64,000 nucleotides of DNA from the NCBI RefSeq assembly GCF_033807575.1, contig NC_084723.1:4283247-4347246 (forward strand). The letters run 5' to 3'. Below are positions 10,871 through 23,131 of the stretch, piece by piece (position 1 is the stretch's first letter; the number at the start of each line of letters is the position of its first letter). The notes beneath the pieces were generated by a model. The model saw only the letters and a list, made by a program, of their open reading frames with translations, was not told the origin of the DNA and ran no database searches. This DNA is from Cydia pomonella. Its lineage: Eukaryota; Arthropoda; Insecta; Lepidoptera; Tortricidae. The position numbers and the translations under genes were made by a program.

Positions 10871-10974
10871 TTATGACTGTTCTCGTACGTATGTGTTAAA
10901 TCGTCTAAACTGCGCTTCCAGCTTCTCCAGTGGTGGTGAGAGTCGGTGAAGATCTCGTAAGTAACGCTCCTTGT
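10871..10974 (-). CDS. terminal coding exon of an unrecognised gene
   Basis: On the minus strand a good acceptor (tattattgtttcag) precedes 104 nt that read AC + 33 codons + TAA. The peptide begins KERYLRDLHRLSPPLEKLEA and continues QFRRFNTYVREQS. Composition is strongly charged and amphipathic with a Pro-Pro turn, unlike translated intergenic DNA, and suggests a helical or coiled-coil C-terminus. The exon starts in phase 1-in (two bases complete a codon, most likely GAC for Asp). The preceding exon must lie at higher coordinates. I could not find it, and a join to the Osiris exon at 39675 is phase-incompatible. Protein family not recognised. Confidence 0.65.
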
Positions 10975-11052
10975 CTGAAACAATAATAGTACACGCACAA
11001 TAAAGACACATGTATGGTATTTTCTTATTAATATAAGATGCAAGAAGGCTAA

Positions 11053-11290
11053 CAAAGAGAGTGTATAAGGGAGGAGTATTTAATAGAAGCAGCTGGAAGG
11101 GGTAGACCTCGGCGGACTTTCTCTGATCAAATCGGGGAAATGCTGAAGAAAGGCCAAGTCAAGAGCACCCTAAACCAGCGAGCGTGTATTAGGAATGTTA
11201 TTGAATGTGAAGGAAGTGAAAGAGGTATACAGGATCGTAGCAAGTGGAAATCCGTGGTCTCTTACTACCCTCCGGGAAATAGGCGTGATT
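11053..11290 (+). pseudogene. LINE ORF2 C-terminal fragment
   Basis: Frame contains EAAGRGRPRRTFSDQIGEML, then NQRACIRNVIECEG and QDRSKWKSVVSYYPPG. This is the usual end of an insect LINE endonuclease-reverse transcriptase (GRPR..DQIG..KKGQVKS..RACIRNV..DRSKWK). The catalytic regions are missing. The frame stays open to 11400 but the family resemblance ends near 11265. Confidence 0.85.
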
Positions 11291-11403
11291 ATATGTATTT
11301 ATGTATACGAGGCAAACGAGCAGACAAATTGGATACCTCGAGTTCAGGTCTTCCCACAATTTCGACCGAAATTCACGGCAACTCCTGCACAGGGATCTAG
11401 GCT

Positions 11404-11468
11404 CAATATTGACTACGTACTTGGGAGTAATTAGACAATTCTAATGACTCCCAAGTAGTCAATATTGT
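11404..11468. repeat. hairpin-forming inverted repeat
   Basis: CAATATTGACTAC..CTTGGGAGT at 11404-11428 is complemented by ACTCCCAAG..AATATTG at 11446-11468 with a short AT-rich loop. It sits just downstream of the LINE fragment. Confidence 0.65.
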
Positions 11469-11494
11469 CAATTAAATAATTGTGAAGATTTATG

Positions 11495-11720
11495 CAACTC
11501 CATTGAAAGCGGTCATGAGGACATGAGGACACCTGCGATATTAGAGGAGTAACAAGTGCGTTGCCAGCCTTTAACATGGTAGTACACTTTTTTCTTGAAG
11601 GTCCTATCGGTCTGGAAATAACATCGTTTAGCTATGCGAGGCAGGAAGTTTCTACCATTGTTTAATGGCTTTATAAATAGGTATATATCTCTATATATCA
11701 TCATCATAATCCATTTGGAG
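11495..11720 (+). repeat. dispersed repeat D, diverged copy
   Basis: Contains 'gaggagtaacaagtgcgttgcc', 'cacttttttcttgaag' and 'gcgaggcaggaagttt', aligning loosely with the later half of 3351-3601. Confidence 0.55.
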
Positions 11721-12264
11721 AGCTTGAGCCGCTCGATTGCTATCCTAGGGTCCGCTCCCAAATCTGAAGAGTTGACATAGGTATTAGATTTTATAGAAGG
11801 GGGCTGCCATCTGAACTTCCATTGAAACTAGACATTATTGTCACTAATAGTTCGGTTTCCTCACCGAAAAGTTTTATTAGATTAGATTTCTTTATTTCAT
11901 GATAAATATGCATTATGTCAAAATTATGTTTCGTATCATTCAATTAATTATCAATCAAGTTCAATTTAAAATAAACGTCAATGTAAACAATTTAGGGTCG
12001 TCAATACAATGTCAAATATAGAGTGAAATATCACGAAAGGAGTTAATAAATATGATTTTTAAGATACAATTGAATAATTAATCAAATTACAACATAACAA
12101 ATTCAATTCCATGTGCTCGTTTACAGAGTACAAATGGTTAGAGGGTTACCCAGCAAAAGGTTTTCAATTTGCGCTTAAGATAAATTAAATAATTGTAATT
12201 ATTTAAATTTAACGTTAGATATTTAAAAAAGGGGGCCGCTACGTACTGTATTTTGTATTTAAGC

Positions 12265-12402
12265 CCTTTTGAATACATCATAATATTTACGTTGCTGGAT
12301 TCGTCAATCTAGGCGGCTAAATTTAAAACGGCCGTTTTTGTTTGGAGTTCATAGATTGACGAATCCAGCAACATAAAAAACTAGTTCGATGTATTCAAAA
12401 GG
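12265..12402. repeat. palindromic MITE-like element
   Basis: Arms CCTTTTGAATACATC and GTTGCTGGATTCGTCAATCT on the left are both repeated inverted on the right (AGATTGACGAATCCAGCAAC, then GATGTATTCAAAAGG), separated by unequal spacers. Non-coding. Confidence 0.8.
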
Positions 12403-12447
12403 TACTTGATGACTTGTGGATTCTTTCATGAGAGGTCCATGCGACGG

Positions 12448-12602
12448 GGAACAGAGGGCCTACCGCGGACCGCGTTCGACGTGTGTTGCCTCACTGACAC
12501 ACGTACTCAGATCATTATAATAATATATATGCTTACGTAAGAATTTACAAGTGCACACAGACAGAGAGGCACCACGTGGAACGCGGAAGGGCCTCTGTTC
12601 TC
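12448..12602. repeat. MITE with CAGAGGGCCTACCGCG ends
   Basis: Left end 'gaacagagggcctaccgcg' and right end 'gaagggcctctgttctc' form an imperfect terminal inverted repeat. Inner blocks 'cgtgtgttgcctc' and 'gaggcaccacgtgg' also pair. The end sequence resembles the element at 53284-53415. Confidence 0.65.
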
Positions 12603-13569
12603 AGACGCCCTGTAGCTCGGAGCAGTTTGCCCGAAAAGTTTACGTGCGCAAATTGGGATATATTACGTCTAACATGTATCCACAGATCAAACAAGTATTG
12701 TGAGTAGTGCGTCATTATACGTTGAGAAATAAACAGCTATTTGCAAGGGCGACCCCCACATTGCTAGGTTTAAGAAATGCTTGGCTGACATCCTTTTCTC
12801 CTCCTCTCTCACTGACCGATGACATCTGCTTTGACTCTCTAACTTTGTCTCATTTGTGTGGCTTAATCTTTATAATGTAAATTTTATTATTCCCTTATAT
12901 TATAATGTTTAGATAGTCATTTGTTCCCTGATATATTTCACTGTAGCTATATGGTGTTGTAGTGAGGGTTACTCTCCGCAGACGAAACAACGTAATTATC
13001 CTAGTCGGTTTAATTACAAGAACTACTAATATTACTGATTTAACTTAAGACTGACGAAACTATCGTGACGACAGCAGGCGTTTCGACCGAGACACCGCGC
13101 TGCTATCGGAATAGTTCGGAAGATTAATGTTGGAAGGTGTTCATTAGCTTGAATGCAGGCAATCAAGCACTAATCCGCTCCTAGCTTTTGACATCGATCG
13201 GTAATTTGCATCTCGGAGGTCATGTTTCTACGTCGACACATCGTTAGCGCGTTCTATCTCGGAGGTGGCGCCATCTCTTGACAAATTGGTGCACTACAGT
13301 GTTACATTAATGTGTAACATTTTCGCTTACTTGTAAAGCATGCTGCGTACACTTGTTTTGGATCATGTGCTGGTTTTTAAGCCATAATATGCAATTGTAT
13401 GTTTCCCTTGATATTGTACAATGTTGTTTGGTGTACCTAATAAAGTAAAATAAATAAATAAAAATAAAATCAAGGGTACCTGCCTTATACCCCGACAAAT
13501 AAATTGACAGGTGATAAATATGTCTACCGACTGTCTTACTGCAGGAAACGTCAAAAGGGTAGTTCTGTA
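12603..13569. other. unique-looking stretch, no gene supported
   Basis: Includes a less AT-rich part (13060-13290) with 'tctcggaggt' twice. Could hold regulatory DNA, but nothing can be named. Confidence 0.35.
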
Positions 13570-13712
13570 CCCCTAGTGTAAATTTAGTCGATAGCGAAAC
13601 GTGACGTACGCGTTTGCGTTAAGTCTCATTTTGTATGGGTTTTTGAACAGCGCGCCAAGCGGGACGTTTTGGAAAGTCAAAAATCTCATACAAAATGACA
13701 CTTAACGCAAAC
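13570..13712 (+). repeat. MITE family F copy 1, left part, split by the LTR element
   Basis: Starts CCCCTAGTGTAAATTTAGTC and carries both TIR-type blocks (GCGTTAAGT.TCATTTTGTATG and its inverse) around the centre 'cagcgcgccaagcgggacg'. It ends in AAAC (13709-13712), duplicated at 30755-30758 on the far side of the LTR element, so the MITE was the insertion target. Confidence 0.88.
13709..13712. other. target site duplication AAAC, left
   Basis: Matches 30755-30758. Removing the element rejoins the MITE 'acttaacgcaaac' to 'gcgtacgt', restoring the family consensus. Confidence 0.85.
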
Positions 13713-15692
13713 TGTACCTTGCCCTACCTACCAAAATGTACCTCACCTAAAGCTGATACCACCCTTAAATTCTACCCCCATAATTTTACCCCAATAATAA
13801 TTTTACCTTAACAATAATTTGGCCAAGTGATCGTCTAGTTAAGGTTAGGACCCCTCGAAGTGAACCGCGGAACCCTAATTCTTTAATGAGTAACAACTAA
13901 ATCTTGGACTCTTGATTCTACCTAATTATTTATTACCTAAATGTAAAGGAACTGATATTTACTGTACTACATAATTTATTATGATAATAGGAAATAATTT
14001 AAAGGATATTTTGTTAAGATTCTACCCCCAGCAAAACACCGTAAAACTAAAGTTACTCTAAACCATTTTTATATTAAGTAAAACACCTTATGAGTAGAGA
14101 GAAAATATAGGTATAATAAACTAAAAGTTATGAGCAATGTCATGGTTAAGGATATAGGCTCCGCCCACACGCGCGAGTCGTTGGCGTCGAGTGTAGCCTT
14201 AAGTTACAGATACAGAAACGTCAATGTGATTTTTGATGTAAAGTTAAATATATTTTTATTAAATCATTAGAAAAGTTTTGCAGCATGTAAGATAATATAA
14301 AAATAGTATTGCAGCATATATGATAATATAAAAATAGTATTGCAGCATGTAAGATAATATAAATATAAAAATATTTTTGGTAAAATCCTGCTACTCCTAT
14401 TAAGTCTTCGGGGTAACATTGAAGCAGCACTCCTGGGTTAAGCCCATTTACACACTATTCTTATAAAATGAAATATTATTACCTATTATCTTCTAAGCGA
14501 GGTGTGATCTATTCACACGTGCTGCCTCTAATGCTAGATGCAGGTCTGAAGACTCTTACTCCGATTAGCAATATCAATCGGGCCACCTACTCCTATCTTA
14601 TTAGCCAGACGGGCTATGACCAACGCTTCGAAACCTATGCAATCCTAGGGGCTGACGAAGAGAAGCGATAAGTATTCGTCAGACACCATTTACTTATCTT
14701 TTTTCATATCCAAAAACTAAGGCTACTAAGCTATTACCCAGTCCCCATAGCTAAAGGAAGGCTGAATTCCCAGGCCTTTCAAATGTATAAACGAAGTACA
14801 AGTTTAGCTCATTATTGTACTTTATGAGATCGAAATATCAAGGTGAGCATTATTCCACTCAAAGATTCCAATGGACTGCGCTCGCCTGCCAAAGGGTCTC
14901 TAAAACAAACCATTCTTTAATCTTAGAATAGTCTGTGTTCCTAAACCCAACTTGATATTTAAGAATTGAATTTATAAATACCTTAGAACCTGATTGCAAT
15001 ACTCAGTACTTCGTCTCTACACTAAAAAAACCCAGAAATGAAAATAAATAGATATAAGATTTCACAGATAACCCTCAATTTTCCACTCATGATAAGTAAC
15101 AGTCTGGAAGATTTAGGTAATTAGACTCCATTACCAATATTTCACTTAATATTAGCATTAGTACAAGATATAAAACCATAGCTTCACGTCATTAGAACCT
15201 TTAAAAGAGAAATATACACCAACCAATCAACTTTATAGACCAAACCTAAGAGAGACCCTATAACAGTGTGTGTGACTCTACCCTATTCCTGCCCTTAGTC
15301 CCTAATCTAGTATGTCCAGAACACAGATCGTACTTACCATTGATCTAGTGGTTTGGAACATACACGAGTGTATCCCTAAATCTAAGCTGTAAGCATTCGG
15401 CCGACAAAACCGAGGTATAGCAAACCCTAGTGTCTGTGTGATTGGCCCCCTCCTCATCGCCACGTGGGCACGGTGGATGAGAATAGACCGCCCTAGCATG
15501 TATATAAAAACATCGGCAACCTAGCCCACTCCCGTACTAGCCACATGGGAAACGCTGCCATGACTAAGACTTTGTTTGTGTTTGGTATCAATCACGACAG
15601 AAGTTTTCCCTGCAACCAGCACAAGCACGAACCAGAGTACCGAAATATATAAATATATTTAATACGGGACTTAGCCTCAATTACTGCAGACT

Positions 15693-16049
15693 TCAGTGAG
15701 TAGGGATTACTCCCAATGGCACGCACGTGATGCCCTCACATTCATCTAACAGCTGGACCTTGAGACTAAGGAGAATATGCTCGCCTCTTATGTTGGTAAA
15801 GAAGAGACGCCAAGTCCTCTCAACTTGGAGCAAAAGACTTCTAAACAGCTGCAATTTGTCACCGTTAGGGAGAAGCTGCTTAGATGGACAAACTGTTAGT
15901 CCAAACAGTGATCTGGCTTTATAAAATAATAAACTAACCTCATAGAAAGGTAGTAAAATAACAAAATTAGATTTTACTAACAAAAAACTCACAATATAGT
16001 AACACAGATAAGAAAGTAAAGAATCTCCACCATAGCCTAAGCTTAGCAT
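15693..16049 (-). CDS. hypothetical 118-residue frame in the left LTR
   Basis: Sense with respect to the LTR promoter and about 165 bp downstream of the expected start of transcription. The product would be Leu/Phe/Tyr-rich with a hydrophobic N-terminal half (LLSYLCYYIVSFLLV, then FVILLPFYEVSLLF), so possibly membrane-inserted. No family recognised. An LTR splice donor at 16169 lies upstream, so whether any transcript carries it is unclear. Could easily be chance. Confidence 0.2.
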   Translation of the reverse strand: MLSLGYGGDSLLSYLCYYIVSFLLVKSNFVILLPFYEVSLLFYKARSLFGLTVCPSKQLLPNGDKLQLFRSLLLQVERTWRLFFTNIRGEHILLSLKVQLLDECEGITCVPLGVIPTH

Positions 16050-16236
16050 TACGACAACATTGTCCCCGCAATGCCAAACACAGACATAATCTTACAAGTC
16101 TAAATTCACCAGGATAATTCCCAGCAAACACAAACAAATAGAAAGAATAGTAGAGAAACTTGACTTACTCAAAGCCAGAGATACTGCTAGTCTGATAGTC
16201 GAAGAATGAATCCCCCTCCTACCGTACTTTCCGGCC

Positions 16237-16244
16237 CTTTTATA
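16237..16244 (-). promoter_or_regulatory. TATA box of the left LTR
   Basis: Minus strand reads GAGTATAAAAGGGCC, a strong TATA context. Transcription should start about 25-30 bp downstream, near 16205-16215. A donor-like GA|GTAAGTCA follows at 16167-16170, giving a leader exon of about 45 nt. Confidence 0.7.
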
Positions 16245-16252
16245 CTCTTTAG

Positions 16253-16401
16253 TAGCGACATATTAGCGATTGGCGACAAAATAGCGACATAACAGCGACT
16301 GGCGACAATATAGCGACACAATAGCGACACAATGGCGATACATTGGCGACTAGCGACAATATGGCGACACAATAGCGACATAACAGCGACTGGCGACAAT
16401 T
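16253..16401 (-). promoter_or_regulatory. U3 tandem array of GCGACA units, left LTR
   Basis: About 15 units of (A/T)(A/G)GCGA(C/T)A or TGGCGACA, spaced 8-13 bp, lie directly upstream of the TATA box in element orientation. Position and repetition resemble an LTR enhancer built of binding sites for one factor (minus-strand core TGTCGC). The factor is not identified. Confidence 0.6.
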
Positions 16402-17202
16402 TATGACGTATTTCTAGCTTTGATGTACCAGGGCATCATAATCAGAGAAGAGGTTGTTCGCTTCGCGGCACGTAACGACATACGATTCATGAAGAAAGGT
16501 CATAAGTTACATCTTATTTACCAATCCATACTCCCTATACAATAACGTTCACATTAATGCCAATTATCAACTGCGTCTCTTTCGCATACACGGCTCAGAG
16601 AAAGACGGAGATAATTTCAATGACGTTTACGCACACTACCTTGTTCACGCACACAATGTCGTTTACGCTACAATGACAGCATTTGCTTAATAGTCAGTTT
16701 AAGTAGACCAAAACAATCGATAAAAAAGGAATCGTTCCAAAACCTGTCAAACATGAATATGCTAACACCATTATTTGATTTCAGGTATTATAGTTTTGTT
16801 TTCTGAAAATAACGCCTGTATTGAAATATTTTATGTTTATTATTAAGTCAATGTTTTTTGTACCAATACTTATACATTTTACATGCATGTAAGACTACAA
16901 ATATTCTTTTCAAAGAAAACTAATACCAGGTAACAACTAGCGGTCTTAATATTATTTATTATTTTCGCGCATTGATATAAACCAAAATAATGAATATGTA
17001 TGTTACGTATTTAATTGTCATCACAAGTGGTGAAATACGGAAACGTGTCCTTCAAGTCGTAATTGTCAGAATACGCAGAGAAATTATGAATGAAAAATGC
17101 AAATGAAGAGGACTTGTTTTTACAAGGTATTTCGTTATTTTTCTATGTATTTTAATATAAAATCGAGGCTAATATTACGCAATAGGCATATGGCTAGTCA
17201 CA

Positions 17203-17216
17203 ACCGCCCCCAAATT
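17203..17216 (-). other. polypurine tract beside the 3' LTR
   Basis: Minus strand TTTGGGGGCGGT abuts the LTR start TGTGACTAG, the place where plus-strand DNA synthesis is primed in LTR elements. G-rich but interrupted by C and T, so moderately convincing. Confidence 0.6.
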
Positions 17217-19697
17217 TAAATGTTTTTATGACTTACAGAGAAAGTCATAAAAAATTTCAATTTCCTCTAGATTAGTCGGTAAATTTCCCCCTTTTTTTTA
17301 AACGTGTAGTGTGTATTCCAATACTAAGTGACTGTTAACGACTCAGCTTTGAAATCAGTTCATCAGAACTCCGTCAATGAACCAAGACAACTTTTTCCCC
17401 AGAAACCTCGCTCTGCCAGAGATACCAGATTGTGAGTCCGATAGGTCCTATTAACCCGTTCTTGCCAGCTCACCCCGGTCTCGGCGAGATCTTTTTCTCT
17501 GTGGACCGTACACTTCCGTAGAAGAGCATCTAATGAGACAGCAAAAACTTCCCATGCAAAACGAAGAATCCTTTAATTTTTATAAGTACGAAGCTTTCAA
17601 GTTCCATTGCCAAAATTCGAACCAAATTTCACTGCCTTATCACTCTCAGCCACGTTTTCTTGGCGAGTGTCTCATACTTAAATAAGATACACCGACCTTT
17701 AAGTTTGTTTGGGTGTTTTTTTTTTTTTTTAAACAAACTTAAATTTGACACTAGTGAGTACCTCAATATGGTACAGCAAAGATATTTTTGTCTAAACCAA
17801 AGAATTACTGAACCAAGCTAAATAAGGTAAAAAATATTTGCTGTTTATTACACCTTATACCAATAAAAACAATAAATATATTTAATTAATTCTTGGAAAG
17901 AGCCTCGTCCCTTCTAGACGCTCACGGCCCATAAAAACATGTCGAATGTCGGGTATATCCCATCCAAGATGAGTGTGTGGGTTTCGTAAGTGTATTCATA
18001 CCTTGTAGAGTACTAACTAGAAAAATCTACCCTTTTAAATGGGTCCAAGCCAATGGATTTTAACCTACTGATAAGACTTTTCCAGTTAGTTGTGTTTCCC
18101 CTTCCCCCCCTTTCTGTTCCCCTGCAAACACCGACAAATCTTGATTACACTCCAGCCTTTGTCTATCTGTATCAATCCATTTTTTCCAATATAGGTACAT
18201 CCGTCTACTATACGTCCATCATCTGATATTCATACATCTCATTCATAAAACCTCACATATTCATAACTATAAACACTCATCATGCATATACATTCCTCCT
18301 CAGTTACGCATTCACACGATTTTTACAGACAGCCGAGACTCTTGAGACGCAATCAAAAATTAAATAAATAAAAACACAAAATTTATTATTGTACTGTCAC
18401 TTGTAATAAAAAAAAATGTAAGAAAAAAAAACATTCTGTCCTAGCCCCATACTAGCCCAATACCGGTTTTATTTATTTAATAATTACTACCTGAATATAT
18501 TTTTATTAAGTATTTATTTCAATTGACACACGAAGTTTTTTTTTTTTCAAATATAATTTTTTTATTGTTATATTTTATGACAACGCTCCGCAACTAATTC
18601 GCCTGCCTTTTGCTCACTAATGCCGTTGAAAAATGCAGTGTCGTTTACGCATTATACAGTAGACCATCGCATCGTGGACATGTACAGTCAATTGCCAAAA
18701 GTACCCCACCCTGTATTAAAGTTTGTATGCCAGAATGCTATGCCAATATGGAAGGATTGAGAATAATGATCTATGCAGGCGCTTAGCCTACTACTACGAA
18801 GGCATTGTGCAGAATGAAAGACCTCGGTGAACCAAATAACGACCTCAGATGGCCGGGACCCTGAGTCACGAGGAGCCGAGCAAGAACACAAACGAATAGT
18901 ATTGCTAACTGTACATACATAATATAATGAAGAATTAATCTCGAAACACGCCCAACCATTCCACTGTCTACCCCAGAGAATCGATATGATGCTCTTGATG
19001 TCTAACTATTGCTCTAAAAAAAAAACCACGCACTATTATGCAACAATTACATAAGATGTCATACAATTTTTGTTCTCATTACCTTGATACCGGGAAAACT
19101 GTCCCACTGGGCAAAAGCCACTTATCTACAAAACTTGGGTTAAATTGGAATGCTATGGCAATAAAAACCTTAAATTGACTCTAGATGTACTCTGCCTCTA
19201 TATGATTAAGCCATATCCTAGGCAGAATATTTCAAAATATACTCAATAATCTATTATAAAAACAATCTGTGTGATAAAAAATGAAATATTAGGTATTTCT
19301 TCCCAGTAAAATTCCGAACATTTCTCAAATAGCATTTGAGATGATGATGATGATAGATAATAAATATTAATTGATCATATATGAATATTTAAACAATGAA
19401 TTGAATTTAAAATATTTTCCCGCACAATGCATTTGACATAGGTCATTGACATGTCACATTTTCATTACACCAAATATATCTATGTAACTATTACACCCTA
19501 ATATATAACCAAATTACAGCAAATATGTTGAACAAGATTTGAAACAACAATGTACTTTAATCAAACTATCCGATTAATTCGTTACTTCATAGTAAAATGC
19601 AATATAAATTAAGAATGTTAAGAGCACAAAAGTTCCATGTATAAAATGTTTAATAGCAAAGAAAAAGAATTTTATAACAATTTTTTTTCATACTTAC
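17217..19697. other. LTR element internal DNA, no frame
   Basis: About 2.5 kb with no recognised coding sequence. Contains an 11-bp inverted repeat around a T-run (taagtttgttt / aaacaaactta, about 17701-17743). Confidence 0.5.
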
Positions 19698-19990
19698 AGT
19701 ATCTGTCTTTGACTAACACAAGTTGCTCGTGACTTCACACATTAATGTTCTTCATTTACCACGATGCTCAGTAGGCCTTAGGAAAGTTGCAACAGGAAAG
19801 TCAGTGATTGTCGTTACTTGGTTTCACCAGCGGCACCAGCGCTTGAAGTCTGGCTATGGTGTCTGTTCTTCTCCAAATTGCCCGGCATTAACTAATAGTC
19901 TAGTCCCGGTATCACAATATTCTCTTGAATTATAGTTCAGGTTTTCATTAATTCACTTCAATTATAACCACATTAACACTTTTTACACTA
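19698..19990 (-). ncRNA. candidate minus-strand leader exon inside the LTR element
   Basis: A good donor (GATACT|GTAAGTATG, minus strand) ends a stretch that reads like an insect 5' leader (AGTGTAAAAAGTGTTAATG) and has no long frame. The 5' end is a guess and no partner acceptor was identified. Confidence 0.25.
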
Positions 19991-20267
19991 TAAGACAATC
20001 CACTTTTCACTCAGATACACATAATTTCTCACTAAACCCCTTTTTTAGAAAACGCCTGCATTTGATATTTAAAACCAACTTATAAAGGTAAAGTTTTTCT
20101 TAAGAATATTAAACGAAGAAAAATAATAAGCCACTCAACTACAACAAACTTAAAAAAAAAACTAAGCCCTAATATGATCTAAAATATAGCAATGTAATCA
20201 CAAAGCTGGCTAATCATTTAATACTGATTCACAAAAACAAAACACAAAAAAAAACTTATTCACTCAG

Positions 20268-20345
20268 TGGGATTTGAACTCGGGCAAAAAGCATTTAGCC
20301 TACATACATTAGACAACCTACAGAACCATTACGCCACGGGAGAGT
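20268..20345 (-). other. tRNA-like sequence
   Basis: Minus strand has CCGTGGCGTAATGGTTCTG (A-box-like) and CGAGTTCAAATCCCACTGAG (B box). The middle is too long and acceptor pairing is poor, so a SINE head or degenerate tRNA within the LTR element is more likely than a gene. Confidence 0.4.
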
Positions 20346-21262
20346 TACTGTAAGAGGTGAATTTAGCAATAGTTTTGTAGCGTAACCTTTCGCTGATTTC
20401 CTTTTGTTATTCAGGTGTTTCACACACGTACTGGCAAGTTTTTATTTTTAAATGAAGAGAAAAAAAATATTTACATTTAAAACGCAATTAAATACGCATA
20501 TATCCAAATTACATAAAATTCGAAATTGACGTAGATATAAAATTCAACAACACATGTTAATTACCAATCCGGAATTTTTATAGAATTTGAGTAAGTATAT
20601 TATTATTATATTTTATATAACGCGAACAGAAGATTTAAAATTTGTTTCATATACAAAGAACCTACAGATGTTCTTATCAAAATATTCTGTACTCACGTTT
20701 CCAATGCAATTCCTTGCTAATGTATCCACTTTTAACCACTGTTACAGCACTTATAATCAATCTCTGGGATAATATCTATATTTGTTTTTGTTCTAAACTC
20801 TATCCAATTTATTTTAACACTTCCTAATGGCATATTTCTGTCTAAACAAATACTCCCGGTTACAAACACCATTTTTTTTATTATAACTAAGATCGACCAC
20901 ACGTCATGACCTCAGTTTGCTAATACACATATTATCCTAAACTACACAACGATTTTTATTTCTCTCACATACGGTTTTCCATTATTAAAACGTCCTAGGC
21001 TTATTTTTACGATCACTTGAAAACAAAAACAATTAGACAGTCTTTACTCCATCTTCACGGCTTCAAACTGTCAAACGTATCGGAAGCGTATATTATAGGC
21101 GGCAAACTCAAAATGTATGAGCGAAAAGCTGACTTCCCTAAAGAAAACTTGTACCCGGTGCATCCTGCTGGATTGTATTTGATAATATTGATTTTTAAGA
21201 ATTTATCCTTTTCATTTTCTTATCCCTAGCAAAATATACAAATAAACTTGACCATAATTATC

Positions 21263-21315
21263 ATCGATGTTGTTGTCATGTCGATGTATCAATAATCGAT
21301 GTTGTTGTCACCTAG
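21263..21315 (+). repeat. short direct repeat with ATCGAT motifs
   Basis: ATCGATGTTGTTGTCA occurs twice (about 21263 and 21295) with more TCGAT motifs nearby. These lie 1.3 kb upstream of the first spliced unit of the plus-strand RNA and could be promoter elements of DREF type. That link is a guess. Confidence 0.3.
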
Positions 21316-23131
21316 TGCCAAGTAGCGACACTATTACGATGGTTATCTACGTATTCACTTCCGCACTCTAGTAATGTCACAGTTCGCCGTCAGATGACGC
21401 CGTAAAGATAAGCTGCCAAATTTCATTTCACAATTCGAAACACAACAGATTGGAGAAAATAAATTTTGAAATACATGCTACTGTATGATAATCGATGAAT
21501 AGTACTAGCCAAAGATAAAGTAAAATAAAAAACGATGATAAATAAAACCTCCTGACTAATTAAATTACTCTAGTATTATTGATTTTTAGCGCCACCTACT
21601 AATTAATTTTAGTCATCGATCAATCATGGAACGTCTAAGTACTTCTACTCGACACTAGATGGAAGTAGTACTCGGAATTTATACATTTTGAGTTTATTCA
21701 ATTCTCTGCCAAAAGATTATTTCGTATCTGACCTGTTAAAAATAAAATGCAATATTTTATTAACTATTTTTAATACTAAATTAAATCGATCGTGTAAACC
21801 CGCTTTTAATCATAAACAATGTTTTCTAGATGTCGGCCATGTGCGACAAATTTAAAATACGTCCTAGCATCCCTGACAACATACGAAACACTGCCTACAT
21901 GATTTAATCGGATTGTAGCCGACTTAGTTAATGTTCCCCATAGATGGCGTGTGTAACTAGAAATAAAAGAAAACAATGAAATTTGGCCGTTTTAAGATTT
22001 AAATATGCATTTTATAGTAATATGATAGTAAGGATGCATTTATCCAATAAGTAAATTAAAGTAATTGATTCAATCATGTCATACCATAAACGATTCTAGA
22101 CGTACAATGATATTTTAATCATGGCAGCCCTAAGCTCTGACACTTTTCTTACTTCCGTTCATTTAAGTTTTTTTTATTAGTATTTTCTATTAAGAGCATT
22201 CATTTTCAATGCCTAAAACTTGTTATTAAATCTCGAAATTATTAATTAAGGTCATAAATACCAAAGTTACCTCAACTATCAGTGTCACAGTGAATTAAAA
22301 CCTTAATAAGCAAATAAATGACAACCATCTAACCGCCATATTGTAAATAAATAAGCTGTATGGAGAAAGTTGACAAAGCATTATCACGACAGAAATTTTA
22401 ATTGTACTGGAAAAGATCGTCCTCGCGTGTGCTTTTTACGATTCTCTAAATATTCTACCCATTGCCAATCGCAAGAACTGTACAAGACAAACGAAATAGA
22501 ATTTCGGATTAAAACACGATCATGTTCTTCACTTTCGTCAAATTTTATAAATCTTCAATGAATCCAGTGCCCTACGATGACCTATGACCTAAAGTTGGAA
22601 CTGTATAGAAACATGGATGTTTAATTAATGTGCCTAGTTCCTGTTTGAATCGATATACCGATTGAAATGGGCTCAAATATGAAATCTGTCACTTCTAGCA
22701 AGGTAAGTTTCTATTTTTATTCTGTCATTTAGAAAAAATCACTGGTATTGAAGCCCTGTCGTCAAACATACTCACATACTTAAAGCCTGATAGAAAATAA
22801 TTTCCACCCACAAATTGACCTATTTATCAATAAAACTGCTTTTCCAATAAATACGAGACAATACGAGTACTGTCTGTTTCAGACTAGCATTAAGTTTTTC
22901 CCAATTTGGTATTATTCTACTTATAGTGGCCTAGAGTATTGTATTGCCTTATTTTTACTGTCTTGTTCACCAATACAAACACATTTCTTTTCGTATAGAA
23001 CTGAAAACAATCAAAGTACTGACGGGATGACATTCCTAATTTTGTTTTATGCTGCCTATCTAATGTTATTTTGATCCTTTACTACTCGTTTTCTATTGCA
23101 ATAAGACTTATAAACTATATGTGTCTTTCAG

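Larger units (their letters stand above)
13713..17202 (-). repeat. left LTR (3' LTR in element orientation), 3490 bp
   Basis: In minus orientation it runs from TGTGACTAGCC (17202) to GGCAAGGTACA (13713). Contains, from its 5' end, about 800 bp of U3, an enhancer-like tandem array, a TATA box, then about 2.5 kb of R/U5. Very long for an LTR. Matches 27265-30754 with identical translated frames throughout. Confidence 0.92.

Noticed and set aside
11195..11434. 79-residue frame overlapping the LINE fragment
   Set aside because: The other frame carries the LINE motif series (GRPRR..DQIG..DRSKWK), so this is its shadow.
14221..14430. 69-residue frame in both LTRs
   Set aside because: Built on a three-copy tandem of 'attgcagcatrtaagataatataaaaatag'. 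Repeat-driven, with no start context or motif.
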